Assembly (NCBI GenBank): GCA_013398295.1
Contig: VZSF01007300.1
Coordinates: forward strand, 945,874-1,009,873
Length of the DNA stretch: 64,000 bases
Direction of reading: 5' to 3'
From: Chionis minor
Taxonomy: Eukaryota; Chordata; Aves; Charadriiformes; Chionididae
The notes under the pieces were generated by a model. That model worked only from the letters and a program-made list of their open reading frames with translations. It had not been told where the DNA came from and searched no databases. Position numbers and translations under genes: made by a program. Positions 11,099 through 23,902 of the stretch are shown here, piece by piece; positions within the stretch are counted from its first letter, which is position 1; each line of letters opens with the position of its first letter.

Positions 11099-14000
11099 CT
11101 AATGAGAACATACAAAAAAGGACTCGCACTTTGTCTTCCCAAGAAAGGTGTTTCGCACTGGATCACATTAACTAATTGCCAACATCTCAAACCAAACGAG
11201 CAAAGAGTTACCAAGTAAAACGCACATAAACTTGCTGATTTTGTAGCAGCAAGTAGTATTAAAAGGGTGATTTGGCTCTAATGCTCAGATTGATATGTCC
11301 AACACATAAGAATGCACAAACCAAAGCAGAGTTATTCCAGGTACAGTGGGAATGTTAACTTTGTTGCAAGTTATTTGTTAATCTCATGTCAGACCATTAA
11401 CTGGCTAAGTGTTTTCTAATAACTTTATTAGTTTTTCCTGTAAATACATTTCAAACAGCAAAGCCAGATGTCACAGAAAACAAAGCTCTAGCAGATGAAA
11501 GTGAAGACTGGGAAAATAAAATTAAAACCAAAACAAAATGAGAAACAATGAAATAAAATGAAGCTACACTATGCAGTGTTTTTAATCCCACAAATTACTT
11601 TAAATGATTTAGGTCTGAAATTAAGAGGAGTTTGGGGTTCTTTGGGAGGAATGTTGGCAAGTACTGATTCACATGCTTCAGGGATCCCATGCAGGTTCCT
11701 TTTTTAAGGGGAGATGCAGAAAACCAGACTACTAATGAAGTGGCATGCCAAAACGTGACATATGCATGAAAAACAAAGCTACTCTATTTCTAGAGAGTCA
11801 TAACTATACTACTGAAATATAAAGAAATTTGAAAAAGGAATGATCAAAGCACTAAAGCAATCACTATACAAACATATTCAAGACTGAAAGCCTTTATGCA
11901 AACTATGCTGGAAAATGAAGGTTCGTGTAGCCCATTGTTTTAGAGGTGTGAAAGACAAAATCTGAAACAGAATAATACACTTTAGTTCTGAAATGTACAG
12001 AGCATTTATTGCAGAAATCCAACTGTGCATTGGGGGTTTCAGTCTCGTTTAATACACACAGGGCTATCTACCTTGCAAATCAGCTTTCATCAATGCAACT
12101 TTGTCAGCAAAATAAAAAAGCAAAATATAGTAAATGTTAGTAAGCAATATTGAAATGGCAGCAAACACAGAAAAAAAACATTCAGAGTAAAGTGCATGCT
12201 GCTGTTAAAGAGAGAAAGAAATGCCATATAATGCAAACAAATTAATGCTAATAGCCATAAATCTTCAGGCAAGCCAAAATAAGAAAGCAGTAATTTGCCA
12301 GTATTTTACTACAAATATAATGGTTAATTGAGCTGATGACATGTAATGAAGGAAAATTAAAAGTTTTTTTTTTTTTGTCTTCCTTGGTTAGATATGAATG
12401 CATTAGTAGAGTAAATGCATGGCTGAATCCTGACTAGCCATTTGTCATGTTCAGATACACTGAATTCAAGAATAATTATCACCATCATCCTCTCCGGTCT
12501 TTCCTTTTTCTAGCCCTTTCCTCATGACTGGTGAATGAAGACTGAAATACAGACTGTGAACTACAGATTACTATGAGCTCACGCACACATTTCACACTGA
12601 TTCTTGACACTACAAGGAAAAATTTGTTTCTGGGATTATAAAATTCTCCTAAATTGTTTTGGAGACGACACATCAATATCCATTTGAAACTCCCACTGCT
12701 AGTCACTGATGACAGGTCAAAACTGGTCCAAAGATTATATAAATACCCTAAATCATCCTGTAGAGAGAAATCCACTTAACCCTTCTTTCACATTACAGCT
12801 CCTTTAAAGATCTCAGTGTGGGATTTTCTTTTGATTTGCCAGTACTTCAGAAAAATCCATATCAATATGATTTAAGTCAGTTCAATGGCCTCTTGCTTTA
12901 AAGGAGGCACTGCTTGAGCCCACCCCTGAACCAGGGCCTGAACGCAATTAGCAGCACAATTAAGAACGAGGGTAGCGTATGCTGCGCATCGCTGTTTCGG
13001 ATAAACTATTCACTGTTCTATTTTCCCCTGTTCAAATAATAACAATAATACCTGCAACTGATTTACTGCAGTAGGCAGACACAGGATAGTGATTTCCTTT
13101 CCTTTGGAGTTTTGAGCCCAGAAGTTTAAACATTTGGGCATTACATCACCCTTTCTTGAGCTGGGGATTATAATGACAGAATCCCGTAGCTGACAAGACA
13201 AGACACATTTTTTTTCTCACCAGATTCTGCTACTCGGAAACTTTACAAAGATGAAGTGAAAATATCTGTAGGTGTTTAAATGTTATATATTCATGCATTT
13301 ATTTACACTTTAGTTATGCAATGTTAAATTTCCTCATCTTTGCAAAAGTAGAGCAAAAGTCACAAGGACTTAAAGTACATAAACTGCAGGACCCTGTAGG
13401 CACATTAAAAAGTGCACGTTAAAACATACATATTGGAAAAAAATACAGATAGGATCTTGTTAAAAAGCAGGGTATTTTGCTTTTTTATGAAATTCATTCT
13501 TAGCGCTTTTGGCTTATCTCTAGTAGTCATTATTCAAAAATTGCCATCAAGGCTAGCTTAGGTGTAAGAATTTATTTTAATAAAAGTAGGCTTTTTTTAA
13601 AAAAAAAGAACAGAGGAGGACTGTTTAATGTCAGTAAATACTATAATATCTACCACAACAGGTTCATATTTTCCTATCTATATTACAGAACTAAGCTATT
13701 TAGTAAAAATATTGTAATATACTCTCTCAAGCACTCACCTTTTGATTCACATTCTATTTAAAAATTCTAATTTATTCAGTCTTCACTGCAGACTTTTTAA
13801 TTGACTGGATTTGGTCTCTCATTTACATTTGTCTTATGTGAGGGCTTACATGCTACATATTACACAAAAAGCATTAAGTAGCATGTACAATGTTTTACTA
13901 TATCTTGCGAAAACAAATTCCATATCTCACCACCAAGAATCTTTACATATGTTTATGCTTTGAAACTTGTCATATAGTTCATTTAATACAAAAATTTTAT

Positions 14001-16690
14001 TATATATGCACATGCATGCACACAATGCATTTTCCTCCTAAACATATTTAAACTATTTTCTTATCGTTCTATAATTTCTATAATTCTGCTTTATTTAAAG
14101 TGCGTAAAAAGGGTACAATGGATTTGACTACGGAAAAACAGGACTGACACTTATAACCTGGCTCTGGGGTTTACTGTTAACAATTTGAAGAGCTAGTTAG
14201 CATATTTACATTTCTAGCTGTTAGTTTCTATCTGTTCCAGCCATTGAAAATTTGTCAACAAGGTGGATTCAGCCAAGCGTGAATTATATTCAATGCTCAG
14301 CGATAGAGAACGGAGATACCTATCTATGTGGCTGAAACTTCAAAATATGAGCCTTACAACTTGCCACACCAATCCCATGTGTGGGTTTGCAAAAAAAATG
14401 TTCCAAAGAAAGAATTTTTAACAAGCATTTATAACAGAAAAGTTATTAAGAAATATCAATATTTTAAGAACAAAATCCTAACAGATAAAATTAATTACAA
14501 GTACATCGTGGTTTGACAGTGAGAGAAGAGCTTTCACCCAGGTTTTTGGGGTTTTTTTATACCAGAAAGATGGGCAATTCAATCCCATGAGTCTGAGGAA
14601 CATGAAAACCAAGTGCCTCACTTCTCAGGAAAGATTTTGCTGCAGGCTGATGTCTTAACAAAGGACATATACCCCCCAGCAGAACTTCTGGACTGAGAGT
14701 GGCAGTGACTAATACTTATTTTTTTGAAATTACTTCTGTTGCTGTGTCCTGAGCTCCTTGGACTCAACATCTCGGGGGACTTACAGAGCTTATGCATCCC
14801 ATTGCAGCCTGAGATTGATGCAAAACTGCTCAGCGCTCTAAGGACGGAGACAGTCCTTGTTGGACACAGAAGCAGAGCTATGGGCAGCTTGAGGTGTACA
14901 AGAGGCACCTAAATTTGCACCTAGGAGGCACCTAAATTTGCAAGTGACTTAAAATATATTTTAGGTGTCAGAACGTTTTTTTTGTTTACCTGATCCATGG
15001 TCTGCAGATAGGAGACTGACAAATGGGTCAGGAAGACTTCAAGTAAACAAGTGAGGTGAAAGAGTTAACTTGCAAGGGGTTAAGCAGAAAGGTTGGAAGG
15101 GAATAATATTTCACTCCATGCTGTTAAAGATTTTTTTCTGCAGGCAAAAGACTTTTGATGAGGCAGTTCTCTGGGAGCCAGGTAGCACATCTGGTTTGAC
15201 CATTTTGCTTGTGTCAGGTGATTTTGGCATTGGAAAAAGCTGACTCTCCACCAAAAAGGACAATATTTATATGGCTTTATTAAATTGTTGGTAGCTTTAT
15301 TAAATTCACCGATAGCTGAGTTATGCCACTGGTTTAAAAAGTGAACTGGCACTCTAGGCCTGTGGCAATATTTCTTTGAAGTACATAAAATTCATTTAGA
15401 AAATTACATAATTTCAAAAGAAGCTATGAAATGCATAATGGAATTAAGGCATGCTTTGACTCTCTGAAGGGATGGTGCAGGCATGGAACTTGCTAACGTA
15501 ATTCAGAAAGCAGAATCTAATTTTCTAAACTCAGTGACAAACTAATTTATACGTGTTTTTCCATTCGTGATAGAAATAAATAGACACTAAAGCTACAGAA
15601 AAGTTGTGTATTTTATGTATTTCTACGCGCTATCAACAGAATGTATACTGTTAACTAAAGGTAGCAGGTAAAGAACAAAAAGGTTCCACCTGTACAAATG
15701 TATTGTAGGCACAACAAAAGAGGAGACAGAAAGCTTTATCTCATGAAGCTTGAGGAAACCCCTTCACTCTGCTTGGATTTTTTTCAATGTCTATTTGTAA
15801 ACTTAAACTTGATACCAAAAGTATCAAGATTCCAACTTGAAATTCTATAGTGTCATTTACACATTTTTTTGTCCAGAGAAGAATGGCACTTGAGAGAGGG
15901 GAGAACACATAAAATTGAACATAGCCACAAAATTCAGAATTATGTGAATAAAACATGTGCAGGCACAGAGAACTGATTTAAATTATTCCATAAATCATAG
16001 TAAAAATAACATGGGATTAAGTGACAGCTGGAAAAATAGCTAGAGTTTGACACCCCTGAATTACATATACACCTCTTCTATTTCTGTTCTCACTTAAATT
16101 CCATGATATTGCAAAATGAGTCAACAAAGACATAAAACATATTTGGCTATTACTGATTTCAGATAGGAAGGCTCATGACAATACAAATCTCAGGGGTGAG
16201 CAAAAATAGAGAAGATGGAAGATTGATCTTCAACAGTTTCATAAATTAACCTTGAAATAATCAACTGAAAATGACTGCTTTAAAAATGGAATTAATTAGC
16301 TAATGTCTCAGCGTTAGCTAATGCCTAAGTGTTATAAAGATACAAAGGACTTCATTGAAGCTAATTGTTATTGTTTCTACCATTAATTAAAATACATCAA
16401 AAGTAAAAAAAAAAACCCACCATGCAAAATATCTTGCCACTGGAGAACCTACATTAAACATTTAAGAAGTTAACTCATGTTCTTAGATCAATCTCTGTGC
16501 TGTAGGGCAAGTACACACTTGTCTCCAGAACACCAAAAAGATGATGTAGTCTTTGTATAGGAAAGAAGATCAATTAAAAGCAGGTAAAACATAGTCTCTC
16601 CACGTATGAAATGTACATATCAGCAAAATGCTGCAGCATTTGCACAATACTTTCACTATGATATATAAAGAAAATCAGCACATTTAATAC
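11099..16690 (-). other. NRXN1: NRXN1 intron between LNS5 C-terminal and EGF-C exons
   Basis: This is a 5,592-nt intron with GT donor (gtatta, 16690-16685) and AG acceptor (11100-11099). It is AT-rich. I see no recognisable transposon and no conserved coding block. Small features are a 23-bp-period direct repeat at 14902-14942 and a near-repeat of gctttattaaatt around 15273-15305. Confidence 0.85.
14902..14942. repeat. Direct repeat, 18 bp, period 23
   Basis: The string gaggcacctaaatttgca occurs at 14902-14919 and again at 14925-14942, a small tandem duplication. Confidence 0.95.
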
Positions 16691-16864
16691 CTTCACATCC
16701 TCTTTCTATCTGCCCATTGCAGAAGAGAGCATCTGAGATTAGATCAGGGAGCCGTCCATTCAAGTCAACTGATGCAAGACAGCCTTGGAATCCTTCTTTT
16801 GCGTGCACCAGCTTTGGCAAGGACTTATACATTTCTTTGGCCACTCCTCCAATATACAAATCAC
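16691..16864 (-). CDS. NRXN1: NRXN1 exon, C-terminal LNS5
   Basis: This 174-nt exon encodes 57 full codons. It begins GT-GAT-TTG (completing Ser, then [17 protein letters not shown]), continues [20 protein letters not shown] and ends [20 protein letters not shown] with a lone G. LYIGG and [13 protein letters not shown] are the conserved closing strands of an LNS domain; the cysteines in GFQGC, ALFC and RGC include the domain's C-terminal disulphide. The acceptor is tatttctccataacag and the donor is gaag|gtatta. Phase is 1 at both ends. It lies between a 14.8-kb and a 5.6-kb intron. EMYK replaces ETYK as I remember it in mammals. The exon is part of alpha-neurexin only and joins directly to the EGF-C exon. 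No stops or frame breaks are seen. Confidence 0.97.
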
Positions 16865-19427
16865 CTGTTATGGAGAAATAAATATTAGATACAGAAAAAA
16901 ACCTGTAGAATCTTGACCTCCTTGATCTTCTGGCCTTTTTGTGCTGAATGACAGGTATCTCAGAAAAACATTCTTCAAAATAAATGTAGAAGAAAGTATT
17001 GATAGCATATATGATCTGAAAAGACGTTGCAGGACTATTTTTTCAAATGCATATGTAAACCTCACATTTGTATGAGTAATTACTTAAAAGTATCTGGGCA
17101 TGTTATTTATGCGCCACCTCATATATACAGGAACTGTGCATCTGTTTCACAGATGAGGATTCAGCCACAGAATTTCCATCTAGAAATGCATCTAGCACCA
17201 ATGCATGTTATTAGCATATGTGGGGAGCCTGACCACAGATTATGCTGATTATGGATCCCACAGACTGAGATAAAAGGCAGTATGTGGAGCACCAAGATCC
17301 ACCAAAAGTCCATATACCCTAAATCATCCATTTAAAAGCACACCAAGAAATCAAGGGTTTAGAGACATATCTAATGAGAAACTTAAGGATACCGTTCTTA
17401 AGCAGTGAAATAACTGATTCTCCCCACCAAAATTCCTGTGCATCATGTAGGAACAGGGTGAGTTAGATGCCTTTAAAATGGCCACCTGCCTACTGAGCAA
17501 ACAGAATTTTATTGCAAAAAAGAATTCTGATGACAGATACATATTATAAACAGCTCTCTTTGATGAGCCTCAGGCAACTTACTCAGGACTGAAAGCTAGT
17601 GCTTTTCTTCCTTTGAGTAATTTATACATTTACTTTGCAAGAACTTAACTATATTTTTCTCTTAAACACTGAGGGAGAGGATGCTTTTTTGTTTTAAAAC
17701 AACTCAGGCTGCGCCTGCCTTTCATGCGTTTGGTGTCTCTGGCTGGCAGAACAGTGATCTTTTAAATGAACATGACTTACCTCCCTAAAGCTTTTGTTAA
17801 GTGTCAGACTACAGCTTTAACTAGGTGCTTTCCATACCTGTTGCTGGAGACATGCTGCAGAAACGAAGCTGAGCTTTGCTTGGCCAGAGAGGGGGAGCAT
17901 GCTCAGCGTGAACACAGCCCTAGCTAAAAGGCTTTGGTCCTCCTAGCAGGCAAGATGTGCTTGATTCTATCAGTCACAGACAGAAAGGAATAAAACCATG
18001 GTTTCCTATGTCTTGCAGGAGTTTGCTGTCCCGCTCTGTTATCCTCTAACTCAGAAAAAGCAGCCATTTTTTGCAAGCTTGGTGGGAATGTTCTGAGCAT
18101 GCCTACGGGCAAGCCCCTTGAGACACACAGGAAGAGGACCATCCGAGCTGCTGACAAACATTGAACCTGTTTGAAACAAGGTGTTTATGGGAGCATCCAA
18201 CTCTCAAGCATCACCCAGTGACAAAATTCTTGCCCTACCTATGCATTAAATCCTCACTGACAACATGTTTTGTGCTAGCTCAAATTTTCAATAGACTATC
18301 TGAATATACATTCTACTCTGCATTGTGCTTTCCAGTGTGTCCCCCAAGCTGGATGATTTTGAAGTCTAGGGTACAGGATGTACCAAAAAGTATTTTTGCA
18401 TTGCCTCAAATGCAAAATGGTTCATTTCCTAAGTGTTTACCAGGCTTTGTAGGCAGATTGTATAGCGACAGAACTCAGAATGTACCAGCTATCAGCACTA
18501 CCCCATGTGGCTAATTTTAATCTCCCCCTTATCAGTATAAGGCACAGTCACACCTTCTCCTGGTTCTCCTGGCATACTTGCTTGTTTGCAAGGGAAGTGC
18601 AATTTAGTGCTGTTTGCAATGGTTTACAGTTTGCCTGCAAGAAAATGGCCTGAAACAAACAAATGTCTATCAGACTGTGAATAATTTTTAGTTACTACAT
18701 ACTAGCCCTAAAACACAACTGTATTTGAGTTGGTGAAGTGGAGATAAAAAGCTTGAGAACACGCATATTATTAATCTTACAATCCATCCAACCAAAAGTC
18801 TTAGCAACCATTATAGCATCATGTACTAAGAAACCTCAAGCTTTCTCCATTCCATGCAGATAATTTGAAAAATAAGATACTGCTTTCCTCTAAAGCTTTG
18901 AGGTACAGCATAAATCTCAGAAGCATGATACTAGGCAAAACAGATTAAAATATGGTGATCTATATGTTCCCACAAATGGGATGCAATTCATTCACAGCAG
19001 AAAAACTGTATTTTTCAACCAGCTGAACTGGAAACAAAGTAAAAATCTCTTGCGTCACGATAAAGGTTCTTCACCTTTTTCTCAGGTGGAACACCTAGAA
19101 AGTAAAACCTTTCCAGGTTTCCTGAAGTTCTGTGCTTTCAGTCATCATCAGCACAGAATACAGAGACATAATTCATCTCAACGAATTCCAACAGACTTAA
19201 AAGAGGGAAACTCCAGAGAACAGTACCAAGAAAATTACACCTATGCTAAAACAGTTAAACTTGCTTTATTGGATGTGACACATGCAACCTCTTCTTAGAC
19301 CTCCCAACATGTATAATACTGTCCAAACAACCATTTTTATTCTGTGATTGGTTAAGCCTTTTAAAGCTGCAAGCTTTCAGACTGATCCTATGCTAATTCC
19401 TAAGGACCATCCCCCCAATATATTGAG

Positions 19428-19453
19428 ATTGCTATATGCAGTCATATAGCAAT
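19428..19453. repeat. Perfect 11-bp hairpin, 4-nt loop
   Basis: The arms attgctatatg and catatagcaat are exact reverse complements around cagt. The stem does not extend usefully on either side, so it is too short for a microRNA precursor. Confidence 0.9.
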
Positions 19454-21875
19454 TGTCAGTTATGATTAACAGCTAGTAAAAGTCCAGGTCAGTGTGCCAG
19501 CATAGGAACCTGAATGCAGAATATTTGCTCCTGAAAATATACACTGAAATATTTTCAAATAGCTGTCACATGCACAGAAGTACCATGCATTAAGTTGGTT
19601 GAGTTACAGTTCATTTAGACTCATTTACTTACAGTTCCTCAAAAGTATTGACAATTAGAACTGATCATTATACACTATTAAGGATACAGTTTCCACAAAG
19701 ATACGTTCTGGGTAATATTTTAACTTGATTGATGTTCAAAATAACTGCTTTTGTTTTGTTCTGCTTTCATACTAGTTAATACACTACACTAACACATATC
19801 ATATGTACTGAGTAGCCATATTGACTATTAGACTTCACCTTTCATAAAGTACGTACAAGTACTTTTTATGACTATGGGCTAAACCTTTCCCGGATTTAAT
19901 ACCAAGTGTGGTTTGAGTTTGTTGCTGACGGCATGAAAACACACTTTCTCTGAGAGACAAAATTTTATTAAGGGATGGGCTCTGGAAGTAAAACTCAGAT
20001 TTTTATTATTTTTTTTTTAAAGCTATTAAATTTTTTTTAAAAATGGTTATTCTTTCATATCTGCCATCACAAATGTTTTGCATAGGTACTTTTATTTCAG
20101 TTAATCACATGCTTCATTTTCACCTTCATCTCAATGTAGAAGTAGTTTCCTACAAAACTCAACCTATTAGAAATTCAGTCAAGACAGAATTGCTGAAAAT
20201 GTTGTTAATGAAAATATTTGTATATTGAACCTGCATTAGCAGAGGTTCAGAAAAAATAAAGCTTGTTCCTGCTCCCATTAAAAGCAATCAGAGGAATCAA
20301 CATAGTACAATACAAATTCTCAGGTTTTCTTCTCTTTTTCACTTCTTATGTAAGTACAGCTTTACTACTGGAAATGTTATGTGCTCTAAAACAGGATTAA
20401 TCTCTTGTTGAGTATGTGCCTATTTACCTTAATGAATTACATGTAAATTATTTCATTAAGAAAGGTATCACAGAGCTTCAGATCAACAGGACGAGATCAT
20501 GAGGCTTTCTAAACTACCTGCAGCCTAAATGCAATACTATCACAAAGCTGCTACCACTGAAAAATGTGTGGCCACTTCAGGAGCTGCACACAATAGAAAA
20601 TGCAATTCTTCTATTTCTTTCATTCAACAGATAAGCATTTTTTAAGTACATATAGAATGGGACATACTTGTTTTACAGTGCTAACCGTAGTTTCTGGAAT
20701 TAAAGTTTAGCTATTATCTTTCATGCATGCATTTTATTCTGAAGTTTATTTTGATTTTTAAATGTATTCCTGAAAAAAATCTCCATTTTTTTTCCCCCAA
20801 CCATTCTGACTTTCCGTAATTTATAAAGGAAAATAACCAATTTATACAAAATATATCAGTGTAAAACAAAGTAGCAGGTAGCAAAGAAATGGGTAAGGAA
20901 ATTGAGTGCTCCAAGATACCCTTCTGATCTCTGGAGAAGCTTCAAATAAAGCCCTTTCTTTGAGAGCAGATACTCCTTAATCTCACAACTCTCTTCTTAC
21001 TTATATTAGGAGTCAGTACACAGAGTTAACCCCTGTTATTTAGGGAGGGAGGATTGGTTCCTCTTCATTTTTCTGAGGCCAAAAAATAAGTATGCTACAG
21101 TGTTTCTCACTGGCATGTTCATTGCAGACCAGAGGAATCGACTGGAAGGCAGCACTTTCAGAGCTACACCTGTATATCATGGCAATAATAGTACTGGGCA
21201 ATTATATCATAAGCACTGACAAAGAGAAGAGTTTAGTGTGTTTAAACTGTATCTTTTACAGGTAATGCAGATCTTCATTTATTCCAACAGAAGCTTTCCT
21301 ATTTACACCTATGTATCTTTTTTCTGACTTAGACCTGATTTGCACTTTGAAGAACAGGTGAATTTAACAAAGAATCAGATTGCTAGCTAATAAATGAATT
21401 CAAGTTCTCAATGTATTCATTATTGCAATCACACTTACGCAGAAACGCACAGAACACCACACAAGACTGAGTCACACACAACTGTTGGTGAAACAAATAC
21501 TGCCAAATCCTTCTGTAATAACTCATCCTTTTTTTTTATCCCAAGTCTATTCTTCAAAATAAGAACTTTGCAAATGCTAAACCAAAGAAATGTAAAATAA
21601 ATATTGAAGATGATGCTCTGTATATTTCTTTTCTGAATAGATAATAGAGGTATCTTATTATTTGGTACTACTGGCATCGCTGACAGGTGACCTCACAAAC
21701 TTTCCTCCTTTCCTGATTCATGTCCACACAAAAGAATTCTTACGTGATACATGCTGGTGGGGAAACACTATTCATTTAATTTAACGTCTACCATTGTCTT
21801 CAAACACCAGTAGAGAGAGAATTATTATACATGTGTTTAAAATGGTAACAGCAAATATGTAAATACTGCTCAGGG

Positions 21876-22204
21876 AATCACAGAATGGTAGGGGTTGGAA
21901 AGGACCGTTGGAGATCATCTAGTCCAACCGCCCCTGCCAAAGCCGATTCACCTACAGCAGGTTGGACAGGAACACATCTAGGTGGGTTTTGAATATCTCC
22001 AGAGAAGAAGCCTCCACAAACTCTGTGGGCAGCCTGTTCCAGTGCTCTGTCACCCTCAAAGCATGTAAGTTTTTCCTTACATTGAGATGGAATTTCCGAT
22101 GTTCCAGTTTGTGCCTGTTGCCGGGCACTGCTGAAAAGAGCCTGTCCCCATCCTCTAGATATTGATGAGGTTTAGCATTGATGAGATCCCTCTCAGTCTT
22201 AAAC
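21876..22204 (-). mobile_element. CR1 LINE 3' end, 5'-truncated
   Basis: The plus strand starts aatcacagaatggtaggggt, the reverse complement of the CR1 tail, and continues tcatctagtccaaccgcccc. On the minus strand the frame reads SAVPGNRHKLEHRKFHLNVR, then RVTEHWNRLPTEFVEASSLE, the C-terminal end of the CR1 ORF2 protein. About 330 bp remain, the usual fate of a CR1 insertion. The reading frame is largely intact for 90 codons, suggesting a younger copy than the others here. Confidence 0.92.
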
Positions 22205-23874
22205 AAGTATTTTAACCAGGACATAGTTAGGCTTCTTTACTCTCTAAAATCTGTATGTTTTGTTGTATATATCTAGTGTTCGTTTCTTGAACGCCATTCT
22301 TGACAAGAAATGAACACCATTTGTTCAAATATGGTTCCATGAGTGAATGAAAACAAAACAAAAAGGAGGAAATAAAACAGTAGAAGGGATTGTGGCATGG
22401 CTTTTTCATAACCCATAGAGACAACATCCCTGGAATGTTTTTATATGGCTGCATAAAGTCATCTTCAAATCCATCACTCTCTCCAAAAGCAGATATTCTC
22501 CCTTTGTGTCTTGTGCTGCTGGTTTCAGCTGTATTTTCAGCTATTCTTTTAATTTTGCTTTCATTTTAGACAAAATTTCTGGGTCTCGTTTCTCGTGTCA
22601 CATAGTACTAAGTCACCACTACAGCTAGGAACAAGAGTGCTTCTGCAGTGTACTAGAGCGGTATTACTCCCCAAGAAAGAGATGGATCACCCTGGTATAA
22701 CATGGTGGGTTCTGAAAGCACAACAGGCACCCCCACAATTCCTTTATATGAGACACGAAATACAAAAGAACATCTGGCTGTGGTGAAGCCGAGGTGTCAG
22801 GCACACTTTTCTCCAAATACGCTATTTCAAAATGATCAAGCGTATAACAGCTTCTTCCCTCAGGCAGGCAAAGAGGAATGAAGACTGCAAAGACAGAAAT
22901 ACCATAGGGAAAGTCTAATCTCAAAAGAAAAAAGTGCTCACTTGCTTCAAGTCCTTCACAAAACAGATGATTTGCTGTTACGAGATCAATAGAAATCGCT
23001 CTGTGGTATCTTCATAGTTGCACAATAAAGTATCAGGTGGAACTCAACATATGAAGACCCACACAAACCCAACTCATGATATTTTTGAGACAACTGAAGC
23101 GTGAAAATAAATTCTTCCCAGAGAAGCAGAACGTGCACTGACTTAAACACAATAGACAACATCCTGATCTTGAATCAAGGGATACTGTCTCAAATGAAAA
23201 TGTCAGGTAGGCATCTAGATGCCTTTGACATTCAATGAAGTATAGGAACCTACTTGTCCTTAATGACCTTCTCCCCTCTGCAACATACAAAAGCACCCAC
23301 ACACCATTTACTTTGTGCAATAGGCAGACCAGAGCGGTGACTTTTCTTTCAGATGTGGGGTTTCAACACGTACTTTAGAAAAGGAATTGGGCTTGAGTAG
23401 CAGATGAGTGGCGATTCTGGAGTCTCTCCCCACTTTCATTATTCATGACTAAATGTTTATTTTTTGTTCCATATCAAAAAAATTATTTGATCCTCTTAAA
23501 GTGTTGATGAAATATAATTGCTCTTTTTTTGAATAAATCAAGAAGCCTGCTGTGGTCATAACCCAATAATAAATTGAAGGACAGTTGACAAATACTTAAA
23601 TGATGCATCCACACAGCTTCTGCAGCACATATGCTCCAGCATATGGCTTTTCAAATCCCCCTTTACAGTAGAGAATACGCACTTGTTGCGCATTCACAGG
23701 CCTGTTTGGTGCTAGAGCAAAGCATGACTGAATTTCGTCTACCGCTTGCAAGGGCACTTGAGGGAAGACATGAACACGTAAACCTAGTGTTTTATGCCCA
23801 CTTATTCACTTCAAACAGTCAATTCTGTAGCTTCAGTACTGATTTGTGGTTGAAGTGGTTTGGGTTTGATGTGA

Positions 23875-23902
23875 TTTTTTTTTCTTTTTTTTTTTTTTTT
23901 TT
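23875..23902. repeat. Poly-T run with one C
   Basis: Twenty-eight bases of T broken by a C at 23884. Confidence 0.95.
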
